Below are positions 6,991 through 17,098 of a DNA stretch of 24,178 nt, one piece after another. The DNA lies in contig JAEWAU010000082.1 in the NCBI GenBank assembly GCA_023391535.1, forward strand, positions 1 to 24,178. Direction: 5' to 3'. Within the stretch, counting starts at the first letter, position 1; every line of letters begins with the position of its first letter. The notes below the pieces were generated by a model, which was not told the DNA's origin, ran no database searches, and worked only from the letters and a program-made list of their open reading frames with translations. This DNA comes from Bacillota bacterium (GTDB taxonomy: Bacteria > Bacillota > Clostridia > Oscillospirales > Ethanoligenentaceae). A program made the position numbers and the translations under genes.

Positions 6991-7024
6991 ATTATAGAGC
7001 GGCGGATTTGCAAAGCATGTCGCA
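6991..7024 (-). promoter_or_regulatory. candidate Spo0A-type promoter of spoIIE
   Basis: On the minus strand TATAAT (6996-6991) is perfect. No good -35 exists at 16-18 nt, but GCGACA (7023-7018) lies at 21 nt. It overlaps, on the other strand, TGTCGCA (7018-7024), which matches 6 of 7 positions of the Spo0A box TGTCGAA. A 21-nt spacer with overlapping boxes is known for the Bacillus spoIIE promoter. The assignment is inference. Confidence 0.5.
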
Positions 7025-7105
7025 TCAGGAAGGAATTTTATGGTAATCTTTTCGGAGAAAAAGGGATGTCGGCAAACGAACACGCTCCGTTTGTCAACAC
7101 CCCGC

Positions 7106-7144
7106 AAAAAGCCCCCGCGGGCTGAACTGCCCGCGGGAGCTTTT
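7106..7144 (-). terminator. intrinsic terminator after the YhgE-like gene
   Basis: The stem GCTCCCGCGGGC / GCCCGCGGGGGC around an AGTTCA loop is followed by TTTTT on the minus strand. It lies about 50 nt past the stop codon of the YhgE-like gene. A TTTT on the plus side could make it weakly bidirectional. Confidence 0.88.
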
Positions 7145-7194
7145 CGGACGCGCGAAACGCCTACCGGCAGATTCCGGTTCGGCGCGAGGAAATT

Positions 7195-9606
7195 TCAGGC
7201 CTGAACCTCGCTGAGCCTGGCGGAAAGCACGGCCTTTGTTCTGCGTCCGATGGAGAACACCACGGTGAGGCCGGTGAACGCCACGAAGATGCCGAGCAGC
7301 ATCCCGACGTCGCCCCAGGCGGCGGAGGCGCTGAAGCTGGCGCTCGTCTCCTTGAGCAGCTTCACCGAATAGGTCATGGGCATGTAGGGGTAGAGCACCC
7401 GGAAGAGCTTTGGCACGGTCTCCATAGGGAAGGTGCCGCCGCAGGCGGTGAGCTGGAGCACCAGGAAAAGGATGGAGAGGAATTTGCCCACGTCCTTCAG
7501 GTTGACGATGAGGAATTCCACGATGGAGAGGAACACCAGCGAGATAAGAATGCAGGAAAGGTAATAGGCCGGGACGTTCGCAATGGTGAGCCCCAGCGCG
7601 AAATGCACGATGAGGGCCAGTGCCACCGCCTGCGCGATGCCGATGGCGCAGAAGATGGCGATGCGCGCGAAGCGGTGCGTGGAATGGCGCGAAAGAATCT
7701 TGATGCGTTCGTCGGCGTCGAGGTACAGGCCGAAGAACATCATCAGCGCGCCTACCCACAGCGAGAGGGACATGAAGTACGGGGCGAAGGCCGAGCCGTA
7801 GTTGGGCAGGGAGGTGACGTCGTTTTCCTTCACGCTCACGGGGGCCTTGGCGTAGGTATCGAGCCCGTTCAGGGACGAGACGCTTTTGTTTGCTTCGGAG
7901 ATCGATTGCGAAACGCCGCTCCGGGCGCTCCCGGCGCCGCTTGCGAGCTTCGAGGCCCCACCCGCGATGGAGGCGTTCGCCTGCGCGAGCGTTTGGCTGC
8001 CGTTTAGCAGGGCCGCGGCGCCGCTCTGGGCCGAGGCCGCGCCGCTTGCGAGCTGCTGTGCGCCCGCATAGGCCTGCGCGGAGCCCTGGCTGAGCTTAGA
8101 AAGCGCCGCGGAAAGCTGCTGCGCGCCCTGCGCGAGCGCGCCGAGCTGCTGCGTGCCGGCGCTCACCTGTTCCGACCCCGCAGCGAGCTGCTGTGCGCCC
8201 TGGCGGAACGCGCCGCTTTGCTCGAACTGCGCGTCCACCTGCTTCGACCCCGCGGCGAGCTGTTCCATGCCGAGCCGGAACGCGCCGGCCGGCTTAAACT
8301 GCGCGAGCACTTGCCGCGCGTCCTGCGTGAGGGCCGCGCCGCCCGAAACCACCGTCTGTTTGGCGGAATCCGCGGCCGCCGCCTGCGTGAGGGCGGCTTC
8401 GAACTGCGCCTCGCTTTTCACGCCGGGCGAAAGCGCGGCGGTATAGAGCGTTACGAGATTTGCGAGCATGGAAAGCTGCTCCCCGGCCTGCGCTTTCACG
8501 GCGGGGTCCGTGGCGGAGGCGTAGGCGGCCTCGGCCTGCGGAAGCTGCTGCCCGAAGGCGGCAAGCTCGGCCGCGGAAGCCTGCGGGCTTGCGGTAATCA
8601 TCGTATAGAGCGTGTTGTTCACGGCGGAGGAGTAGCTCTGCGCGCCCGAAGCCACGCCGGAAACGCCGTCGTACACGGTGGGGCTTTCGGCGCTGCCGCT
8701 CGGCGAGAACTGCGCGAGCAGCGCCTGCGCGCCCTTCGAGACGCCGGAAACGCCGTCGTACAAGGTGGGGTTTTGGGGGTTGCCGCTCGTGGAGAGCTGC
8801 GCGAGCAGCGCTTTGGCCCCGGCCGCCGCCTGCGCGGCGCCGGATTGCAGCAGCGGCAGCTTCTGCGCGGCGGTTTGGGAGAGGGTATCCGCACCGGAGC
8901 TTGCCTGCGCAAGGCCCGAGGAGAGTGTATAGAGCCCCGCGCTCAGGCCGGCGCCGCCCGTTTTGAGCGACGAAAGCCCGGCGTTCAGGCTGCCGATGCC
9001 GGAGCTCAGCGTCTTTTGGCCCGCGGCCGCCTGAGAGGCGCCCGAGGAGAGCGCCGCGGCTCCGGACTGAATCTGCGCAAGGCCGCCGTCCAGATCCCCC
9101 AGCTTTGCGGGAACGGCTTTGAGCTCCTTTGCGAGCGCGGCGGTGATCTCCTGGTCCACGTTGCCGCGCGCGGTCTCCTCCACGTTTGCCACCACGGTTT
9201 TCATCACCTGCGAGGCGATGTAGTTGCGCTTTTTGTTGGCGCCGTATTCGATCTGGGCCGTTTTTTTCTCCGCGGTGGAGGCGGAGGCGACGTTTTTGGA
9301 GAAGTCGGCCGGGAAGGTGATGACGGCGTAGTATTTATCGCCGCGCGTGCCGCTCAGGGCTTCGCTTTCGCTTACGCGCTCGAATTTCATGGTGCCGTCC
9401 TTCACCAGCGCGTGCGCGGCCTCGTCGCCCAGGCTGCGGTATGCGCCGTTCACGGCCGCGCCCTTGTCCTCGCTCACCACCGCCACGGGCGTTTCGCTCA
9501 GGCGGTTGTACGGGTCCCAGAAAGCGTCCAGATAGAAGTAGCTGTACAAAAGCGGGATGACGATGACGCCGGCGATGATCGCGGCGATCTTGATTCTCTT
9601 TTTCAT
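7195..9606 (-). CDS. yhgE: YhgE/Pip family membrane protein
   Basis: An 803-residue protein of the YhgE/Pip (phage infection protein) family, related in layout to ABC-2-type permeases; its physiological role is not established. One N-terminal membrane helix (about 7-26) is followed by a large outside domain that begins VAVVSEDKGAAVNG and YYAVITFPADFS. A long Ala/Ser/Gly/Gln stretch comes next with SGAxxLxxG-type repeats, predicted coiled or helical. Five to six C-terminal helices (about 600-790) include YFMSLSLWVGALMMFFGLY and ILFLVLQLTACGGTFPMETVP. Two adjacent near-copies of a 33-residue unit (ALLAQxSxSG...PTxYDGVSGV) sit in the repeat region. The ATG at 9606 has AGGAGG 11 nt upstream. It follows the TetR gene by 42 nt and is likely controlled by it. 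Confidence 0.9.
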   Translation of the reverse strand: MKKRIKIAAIIAGVIVIPLLYSYFYLDAFWDPYNRLSETPVAVVSEDKGAAVNGAYRSLGDEAAHALVKDGTMKFERVSESEALSGTRGDKYYAVITFPADFSKNVASASTAEKKTAQIEYGANKKRNYIASQVMKTVVANVEETARGNVDQEITAALAKELKAVPAKLGDLDGGLAQIQSGAAALSSGASQAAAGQKTLSSGIGSLNAGLSSLKTGGAGLSAGLYTLSSGLAQASSGADTLSQTAAQKLPLLQSGAAQAAAGAKALLAQLSTSGNPQNPTLYDGVSGVSKGAQALLAQFSPSGSAESPTVYDGVSGVASGAQSYSSAVNNTLYTMITASPQASAAELAAFGQQLPQAEAAYASATDPAVKAQAGEQLSMLANLVTLYTAALSPGVKSEAQFEAALTQAAAADSAKQTVVSGGAALTQDARQVLAQFKPAGAFRLGMEQLAAGSKQVDAQFEQSGAFRQGAQQLAAGSEQVSAGTQQLGALAQGAQQLSAALSKLSQGSAQAYAGAQQLASGAASAQSGAAALLNGSQTLAQANASIAGGASKLASGAGSARSGVSQSISEANKSVSSLNGLDTYAKAPVSVKENDVTSLPNYGSAFAPYFMSLSLWVGALMMFFGLYLDADERIKILSRHSTHRFARIAIFCAIGIAQAVALALIVHFALGLTIANVPAYYLSCILISLVFLSIVEFLIVNLKDVGKFLSILFLVLQLTACGGTFPMETVPKLFRVLYPYMPMTYSVKLLKETSASFSASAAWGDVGMLLGIFVAFTGLTVVFSIGRRTKAVLSARLSEVQA

Positions 9607-9648
9607 GCGGATGGAAACCTCCTAAAAAAGAAATGACTTTGCCTGTTT

Positions 9649-10269
9649 TCAGGCGGGCGCACCCGCGGCGGGTGCACCTGCGGAGGGCGTGCCCGCGGCG
9701 AGGCCGTCGCGGAAAAGCATTCCCACAAAATCCGCGATGCTTTTTTCATTGAGCGGTTCGTGGCGGTCCTCCCACTCGAAAGCCAGAGCGGTGTACACCT
9801 TCACCATGGCGAACGCGAGCATTTTCGCGTCGCAGATCTTGATAAGGCCCTGCCGCTGCGCGTTTTCGATTTTTGCCTCCACGTAATCCACGATCTGGTC
9901 GGAGAAGCGCCGCATGGCGGTGCAGGCCGAGGGCGTGCGGAGCTGCTCCGCCTCGCTGACGATGCGGTACAGGAATTTCTGGCGCGTGCGCAGCATCAGC
10001 AGATTGTAGAGGACCTCGTGAATCTCCTGAAACGGAGAAAGCCCCTTGCGCTCCACCGATTCCACATAGGCCTTGATATCCCCGAACATCGCGTCCACCA
10101 ACTGCGTGAACAGGGCGTCCTTATCCTTGAAATACAGGTACAGGGTCCCTTTGGCCACGCCCGCCTTCTGTGCGATCATGTCCATGCTCACGGATTTATA
10201 GCCAAAATCGGTAAACAGCTCGCGCGCGGCATCGGCAATCTGCGCGCGCTTTCCGGCTTTGCTTTCCAC
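9649..10269 (-). CDS. TetR/AcrR family transcriptional regulator
   Basis: A 206-residue one-component repressor. The N-terminal helix-turn-helix (about residues 9-55) reads IADAARELFTDFGY, then MIAQKAGVAKGTLYLYFKDK, the typical recognition-helix end. The ligand-binding part shows no recognisable specificity. The tail is unusual: the last 15 residues are three pentapeptides, AGTPS-AGAPA-AGAPA, from a 15-bp tandem repeat. The start is GTG with AAAGGG 10 nt upstream; a nearby ATG at 10279 is in another frame. It is first in a two-gene unit with the YhgE-like gene. A palindrome at its promoter suggests autorepression. Confidence 0.93.
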   Translation of the reverse strand: MESKAGKRAQIADAARELFTDFGYKSVSMDMIAQKAGVAKGTLYLYFKDKDALFTQLVDAMFGDIKAYVESVERKGLSPFQEIHEVLYNLLMLRTRQKFLYRIVSEAEQLRTPSACTAMRRFSDQIVDYVEAKIENAQRQGLIKICDAKMLAFAMVKVYTALAFEWEDRHEPLNEKSIADFVGMLFRDGLAAGTPSAGAPAAGAPA

Positions 10270-10292
10270 GTCCGTCCATCCCTTTCCCTTAA

Positions 10293-10319
10293 AATGACCG
10301 TATGACTGAATTGGTCATT
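10293..10319. promoter_or_regulatory. candidate TetR operator
   Basis: AATGACC (10293-10299) and GGTCATT (10313-10319) form a 7-bp inverted repeat with a 13-nt centre. It lies just downstream of the candidate -10 box of the tetR gene, where a bound repressor would block initiation. A third half-site-like TGACT is at 10303-10307. Confidence 0.55.
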
Positions 10320-10322
10320 AAT

Positions 10323-10351
10323 ATGTTATTCTTTCTCCAAAATGGATGCAA
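10323..10351 (-). promoter_or_regulatory. candidate promoter of the tetR-yhgE unit
   Basis: On the minus strand TTGCAT (10351-10346), a 17-nt spacer and TAACAT (10328-10323). The match is only moderate (3/6 and 4/6), but it sits in an AT-rich island (10290-10460) directly upstream of the operator palindrome. Confidence 0.45.
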
Positions 10352-10541
10352 CGCGGAAAAACCGTTTAAAACGATAAATATTTAGAAATAATCGGAATCA
10401 TATTTCGAATGCTCTGAGCTGCATCCGATTACTTCTAATTACGTCGGATATCTAAATTAATCAGGCAGGATGGCGAAAAAACCGCGCGGCGATGCCCAAG
10501 GTTTTGTGCAGAAAAAAACCGATAAAAACGCCGGCCGACGG

Positions 10542-10577
10542 AAAAAAAGCCGGCGCCCGAACAAACGGGGCCGGCTC
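10542..10577 (-). terminator. intrinsic terminator after the amidase gene
   Basis: On the minus strand AGCCGGC-CCCG and CGGG-C-GCCGGCT form the stem, followed by TTTTTTT. It lies about 20 nt after the stop of the Amidase_6 gene. A second T-rich stretch (around 10513-10527) follows. Confidence 0.88.
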
Positions 10578-10596
10578 AAAATCATGGTGGAGAACG

Positions 10597-11211
10597 TCAG
10601 GAATCGAAGTTTGCATCGGAAAAGCGCAGAACGCGAAGGCGGGAGTAGACGTCCGGAAACTGCGCGAACCAGCCGAGCGGCTCGTCGAGCCGGTCGTCCG
10701 AATGGCAGCAGATGAGGACATCGTCGAAGGTTTCCCCCGTGCGCGTGACGTAAAGCCCGTGCCCGAAACGGTCGGGCGCATAGGTGGTTACCACCAGCTG
10801 GATCACATCGCCCTCCCGGAGCAGCGCGGGGCGGATCTCGTCCCATCCGCCCTCGGCAATCCGCTCGGCCTGCGGGCCGCGCGCCTTCCCCGTTTCCACG
10901 GCGTAGCGGTAGAATTCCTCCACGCGGCACCAGCGGTTGGAGCCGACGTTCTGCGCCGAACCGAACCAGACGCCTTTCGTCTGCCGGATATCCAGCTTGA
11001 TGCGCGCGGCGTTGCGCCGCACGGCGCTTTCGCTGAAGCCGGGCATCCAGCCGCCATAGGACGCCCAGACGCACTGGCTGATGAAGTTGGTGCAGTCCTC
11101 CCCTTCCGCAACATAAAAAAGCCGCTGATCGGGCGGCACGTAGGCGGAAAGCGCGAAGGAACGCGCGTAAAGCGCGCCGAGCTGCGGATTATAGGCAAAC
11201 GTCTGTGCCAT
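10597..11211 (-). CDS. Amidase_6-type (putative amidase domain) protein
   Basis: A 204-residue stand-alone domain of the putative amidase family (Amidase_6, PF12671), a papain-like fold often found on cell-wall or spore proteins. The signature DCTNFISQCVWASYGGW carries the presumed catalytic Cys at residue 40. GDVIQLV, then GHGLYVT with the presumed catalytic His near 148, and the closing LICCHSDD follow in family order. No signal peptide or membrane segment is present, so it would act in the cytoplasm, the mother cell, or after lysis. The ATG at 11211 has GGGAGG 9 nt upstream. Just ahead lies a 10-bp perfect hairpin (11237-11260). It has its own terminator and appears to be a single-gene unit. 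Confidence 0.85.
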   Translation of the reverse strand: MAQTFAYNPQLGALYARSFALSAYVPPDQRLFYVAEGEDCTNFISQCVWASYGGWMPGFSESAVRRNAARIKLDIRQTKGVWFGSAQNVGSNRWCRVEEFYRYAVETGKARGPQAERIAEGGWDEIRPALLREGDVIQLVVTTYAPDRFGHGLYVTRTGETFDDVLICCHSDDRLDEPLGWFAQFPDVYSRLRVLRFSDANFDS

Positions 11212-11232
11212 TGTACAGCACCTCCCGAAGCC

Positions 11233-11269
11233 ATCCTATGCGCCGCAGGGGCGGCGCATACCGCAGGAT
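11233..11269 (-). promoter_or_regulatory. leader hairpin of the amidase gene
   Basis: TATGCGCCGC (11237-11246) and GCGGCGCATA (11251-11260) form a perfect 10-bp stem around four nt, extended by an outer ATCCT/AGGAT pair after a bulge. It ends about 12 nt before the GGGAGG ribosome site. There is no T-run, so a translational or RNA-stability role is more likely than termination. Confidence 0.5.
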
Positions 11270-11299
11270 GTGGGGAGAGCTTATCCATGACGGGGCGGG

Positions 11300-11420
11300 C
11301 TGTGTGCCGCCGCGCGGCCTTGAAGCAATAACTGCTTTGCCGCACATGCCGCGGCGGGCAGGAACTTTCTGACGCACAGAAAGTTCCCAAAGATGCGCGG
11401 GGGCTCCGCCCCTCGACCCC
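11300..11420 (-). repeat. dispersed structured repeat, copy B
   Basis: Reading on the minus strand from 11420: GGGGTCGAGGGGC, a GGGGC/GCCCC mini-hairpin, CCCCCGC, TCTTT, the hairpin GGAACTTTCTG / CAGAAAGTTCC, TGCCCGCC, CGGCATG, GGCAAAG, TATTGCT. The order and block sequences match copy A, while three pairs of the main hairpin differ in a pairing-preserving way. It lies about 90 nt upstream of the amidase gene. Confidence 0.75.
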
Positions 11421-11627
11421 CGGGCCGGGAGTAGTCGGCGGCGGTTAACTGCCTGTGGCGCACATCTCCTACAAGCGCGGCGGCGGGACGCACAATCCGG
11501 CGGATGCCGAGGGGAACCAGCCCGCCGTATGTGCGTCCCGCCGTTTGCCCCGCGCCTGCCCGGCTGGGCACCCTTGCGGCCGCAAACGCCGCCTCGTTCC
11601 ATCTGCCTCTGAAAGAACAAAAGAAAC

Positions 11628-11663
11628 GGGGGACGAGGAATGAGGGACGAGGAACGAGGGGTG
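11628..11663 (+). repeat. short G/A-rich tandem repeat
   Basis: Two and a half units of about 14 nt built on GGGACGAGGAAYGA. It is non-coding and its role is unknown. Confidence 0.6.
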
Positions 11664-12102
11664 GGTGAAGGAAAAACGAAGCATGGAAGTACAAGCAGTA
11701 CACATACATTCAAAATTACTATTTGGATAAATCTGTGCGTAAACGCATGATACGGCGTCCTTGTTTTTCTTTACACCTGAAAAAGCGGCCCGTTTTTCAA
11801 CAAAGCTTTGTTCAAAAGTTGAAAGAAACCTGTTGAAGCGTTCTTTATTTCCCGTTTTCTCCAAACAGCGCCGAGCCGCCGTCCTGGACGCGGGGCTGCT
11901 GCGTGGGAACCACCGTGCAGAGGGCGGTTCCGCCCGCAGGCGGAACAAAACGGCGCGGTGCGGTCCCTCAGGGCAGAAGGTTTTCCGGCGGCATCCGCCC
12001 AGTTGCTGGAGCCCGGGAGTTCAGCGCCGTTTTGAGCCCGATTCCCCCGGCAGGCGGCATCGCTTTACCCCGCGGACTTGCGGGCGGCGCGTCCGGGAAG
12101 CC

Positions 12103-12222
12103 GGGGTCGAGGGGCATAGCCCCCGCAGCCTCTTTCGGCCATTTCTGGCCGAGCAGAAATGGCCTGCCCGCCCCGGCATGAGGGGCAAAGTTGGTATTGC
12201 TGTTAGACTGCGCGGAGGCGCA
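12103..12222 (+). repeat. dispersed structured repeat, copy A
   Basis: Same block order as copy B in opposite orientation: GGGGTCGAGGGGC, GGGGC-ATA-GCCCC hairpin, TCTTT, main hairpin GGCCATTTCTG / CAGAAATGGCC (12138-12148, 12155-12165), TGCCCGCC, CGGCATG, GGCAAAG, TATTGCT, then TGCGCGGAGGCGC. A fragment with CCCCGGCATGAGCGGCAAAG follows at 12230-12249. Confidence 0.75.
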
Positions 12223-12277
12223 AATCTTTCCCCGGCATGAGCGGCAAAGAACTTCAGCAGTCCTTTTGGCAGGGGTC

Positions 12278-12320
12278 AAAAAAAGGAGGAGCTCCGGCGT
12301 GCGCACGCCGGAGCTCCTCC
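12278..12320 (-). terminator. intrinsic terminator after ppdK
   Basis: A perfect 36-nt palindrome (12285-12320, arms GGAGGAGCTCCGGCGTGC) is followed on the minus strand by seven T. It lies about 53 nt beyond the ppdK stop codon. Confidence 0.93.
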
Positions 12321-12372
12321 GCCCACCCTGCAGGCGCCTGCCGGATGGGAAAAAACGATGCGGGGGAAAGCC

Positions 12373-15006
<2,634 letters not shown>

Positions 15007-15173
15007 TGGAACTACCTCCTGATTATTGTTTTGTAAACTCCACTGGGGCCGCGGCCGGCCGAAGGCCCGGCAAAAGGCCGGGTGGGCTCAAAAGGCGCGG
15101 GCACATCCGCCCGGGATGGAATTTATGGTGGAACGCAAAAGCTGGAAAAAATGCCTTTGCGCAATCCGATAAA

Positions 15174-15202
15174 ATTATAACACCATCGGGGGTTCCTTTC
15201 TA
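15174..15202 (-). promoter_or_regulatory. promoter of ppdK
   Basis: On the minus strand TAGAAA (15202-15197), a 17-nt spacer and a perfect TATAAT (15179-15174) preceded by TGT, an extended -10. The leader of about 160 nt holds GC hairpins (a CCCGGC/GCCGGG stem near 15068-15084) before the GTG start. Confidence 0.8.
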
Positions 15203-15241
15203 TAAGTTTGGCAATTATTTTAAAAAAATTCACACCCGCCC

Positions 15242-15282
15242 GGCGGCTGGCGCCGCGGCAGTTCGCGGGCGGCTGGCGCCGC
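15242..15282 (+). repeat. 15-bp direct repeat in the ppdK-glmU gap
   Basis: GGCGGCTGGCGCCGC occurs at 15242-15256 and 15268-15282, spaced 26 nt start to start. It lies between the two divergent promoters. Function unknown. Confidence 0.5.
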
Positions 15283-15372
15283 TTTCGTCCGCGTGCTTCC
15301 GCGCCGGGAACCCGCGCGCGGGAAGATTTCGCACCCACCCCCGTTCGGCCTGCCTCCGGCGCGGCCGGCGGG

Positions 15373-15401
15373 TTGATTTTGCGGCGGCAAGCTGTCATAA
15401 T
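15373..15401 (+). promoter_or_regulatory. promoter of glmU-pth-mfd
   Basis: TTGATT (15373-15378), a 17-nt spacer and CATAAT (15396-15401), matching 4/6 and 5/6. Transcription would begin near 15408 and give a leader of about 220 nt. The leader holds the hairpins GGCGGAAC/GTTCCGCC (15415-15431) and CGCCAAAA/TTTTGGCG (15481-15511). I recognise no known riboswitch or ribozyme in it. Confidence 0.65.
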
Positions 15402-15630
15402 AATAAAGTTAACGGGCGGAACGGTTCCGCCATACAATACGGATAAAACGGAGCTTCGATTCAAAAGCGGATAAGAATTCCGCCAAAAGCCTTTTCCTGC
15501 GGGTTTTGGCGCGCGCATCCGCGGATCCGAACCGGTTTTGCGTTGGAGCCGGAGATTCGAATTTGAGCCGGGGGTCCGTATCAATCGGCTCCGCACGGGT
15601 TTTCGCCGCGCGGAGGTGGAGGGCTGCCCT

Positions 15631-17058
15631 GTGAAAAAGACGATGGCCGTCGTCCTCGCCGCGGGCGAGGGCAGGCGGATGAATTCCGCCGTTCCGAAGG
15701 TGCTGCACGAGGTGCTGTTCAAGCCCATGCTGGACTGGGTGGCCGACGCGGCGCTTGCGGCCGGCGCGGGGAACGTGTGCGTCGTGGCGGCGGAGCCGGA
15801 CGACGCGGTGGCCGCGCACGTGCGCGGCGTTTACGGGGAGCGCTGCACGCTGGCGTTCCAGGGCGCGCCGCACGGCACGGGCCACGCCGTGATGCAGGCG
15901 GAAAAGGCCGTGCGCGAAAGCGGCGCGGAGGATGTGCTGGTGCTGTGCGGCGACGCCCCGCTGGTGGACGCCGCCTCGCTGCAAAGCGCCTGGGAACAGC
16001 ACCGGCGGGAGGGCAACGCCGCCACGGTGCTCACGGCGGAGCTTGAGGACCCTACGGGCTACGGGCGCATCCTGCGCGAGGGCTCTGAAGTCGCCGGCAT
16101 CGTGGAGGAACGGGACGCAAGCGAAGTGCAAAAGGCGGTTTGCGAGATCAATTCGGGCGTCTACTGGTTCCGGACGCAGGATCTGCTCGAGGCTTTGGGC
16201 GCGCTCACCACGCGCAACGCGCAGGGCGAATACTACCTCACGGATACCGTGCGCATTTTGCGGGGAAAAGAGCGCCGCGTGGGGGCCTTCCGCGCGGACG
16301 CGCGCATCGTGGCGGGCGCGAACGACCGCCGGCAGCTCATGCGCCTGGGGGAGCTCGCGCGCGGAATCGTGTTCGAGCGGCTGTTCGAGGCGGGCGTCAC
16401 CATCCTCGACCCGGCGGGCGTGCTCATCGGGCCGGACGTGCTGCTCGGGCGCGACACGGTTGTGCTGCCCGGCACCATCCTGCGCGGGCGCACCGTGGCG
16501 GGCTGCGGCTGCGTGCTCGGCCCGAACGCGCTTCTCGAGGACTGCGTTCTGGGCGACAACGTCACCGTGAACGCCTCGCAGGCGCGGCGTTCGCTTCTCG
16601 AAGCGGGCGTGACGCTCGGGCCGTTCTCCCACCTGCGCCCCGGCACCGTGCTGCACGAGAAGGCGCACGTGGGCGATTTTGTGGAGATCAAAAATTCCGA
16701 GATCGGCGCGGGCACCAAGGTGGCGCACCTCACCTACGTGGGGGACAGCGACGTGGGAGAAGGCGTGAACTTCGGCTGCGGCGTGGTGACGGCCAACTAC
16801 GACGGCGCGCGCAAGTTCCGCACCGTCATCGGCAACGGCGCGTTCATCGGCTGCAACACGAACCTCGTGGCGCCCGTGAAGGTGGGCGACGGCGCCTGGA
16901 CGGCCGCCGGCTCCACGGTGACGCGCGACGTGCCGGCCGGGGCGCTCGCGGTGGCGCGCGCCCGCGAGGAGATTCTGCCGGGCTGGGCCGAAAGGCGCGC
17001 CGCGAAGCAGGCGGCTGAAAAAGCCGCGGAAGCAAAGAGCGCAAAAACGGAAAAATAA
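15631..17058 (+). CDS. glmU: bifunctional UDP-GlcNAc pyrophosphorylase / glucosamine-1-phosphate acetyltransferase
   Basis: Makes UDP-N-acetylglucosamine for peptidoglycan by acetylating glucosamine 1-phosphate and then uridylylating it. The 475-residue length fits the family. The N-terminal nucleotidyltransferase (to about 230) has LAAGEGRRMNSAVPKVLHEV, FQGAPHGTGHAV, VLCGDAPLV and NSGVYWF. The left-handed beta-helix (about 255-455) has hexapeptide repeats and the acetyltransferase site LRPGTVLHEKAHVGDFVE, VVTANYDG and AGSTVTRDVP. A Lys/Ala/Glu-rich tail follows. The GTG at 15631 is chosen because GGAGGG lies 7 nt upstream and homology starts there; the open frame extends further upstream without support. 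It is first in an order (glmU, pth, mfd) known from Bacillus, though prs and others are missing here. Confidence 0.97.
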   Translation: MKKTMAVVLAAGEGRRMNSAVPKVLHEVLFKPMLDWVADAALAAGAGNVCVVAAEPDDAVAAHVRGVYGERCTLAFQGAPHGTGHAVMQAEKAVRESGAEDVLVLCGDAPLVDAASLQSAWEQHRREGNAATVLTAELEDPTGYGRILREGSEVAGIVEERDASEVQKAVCEINSGVYWFRTQDLLEALGALTTRNAQGEYYLTDTVRILRGKERRVGAFRADARIVAGANDRRQLMRLGELARGIVFERLFEAGVTILDPAGVLIGPDVLLGRDTVVLPGTILRGRTVAGCGCVLGPNALLEDCVLGDNVTVNASQARRSLLEAGVTLGPFSHLRPGTVLHEKAHVGDFVEIKNSEIGAGTKVAHLTYVGDSDVGEGVNFGCGVVTANYDGARKFRTVIGNGAFIGCNTNLVAPVKVGDGAWTAAGSTVTRDVPAGALAVARAREEILPGWAERRAAKQAAEKAAEAKSAKTEK

Positions 17059-17098
17059 GAGGCTCCGGCTCCGCCGGGGCCCTGCGGAGGGCATCGGT

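Larger units (their letters stand above)
11212..12372. other. gene-free 1.16-kb region with structured repeats
   Basis: No credible gene is present; the longer open frames here lack ribosome sites and family motifs and run through repeats. The region holds the inverted repeat copies B (11300-11420) and A (12103-12222), a fragment D (12230-12249), a G/A-rich tandem repeat (11628-11663), a near-palindrome TTCAACAAAG/CTTTGTTCAA (11796-11815) and the ppdK terminator. The central 11690-11860 is AT-rich compared with its flanks. Confidence 0.7.

Noticed and set aside
11469..11948. A 159-codon minus-strand frame in the gene-free region
   Set aside because: It runs through repeats, changes composition along its length and has no family motif or supported start.
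11761..12240. A 159-codon plus-strand frame in the gene-free region
   Set aside because: It spans the AT-rich stretch and repeat copy A, with no ribosome site; its C-terminal GIAVRLRGG is just the repeat translated.
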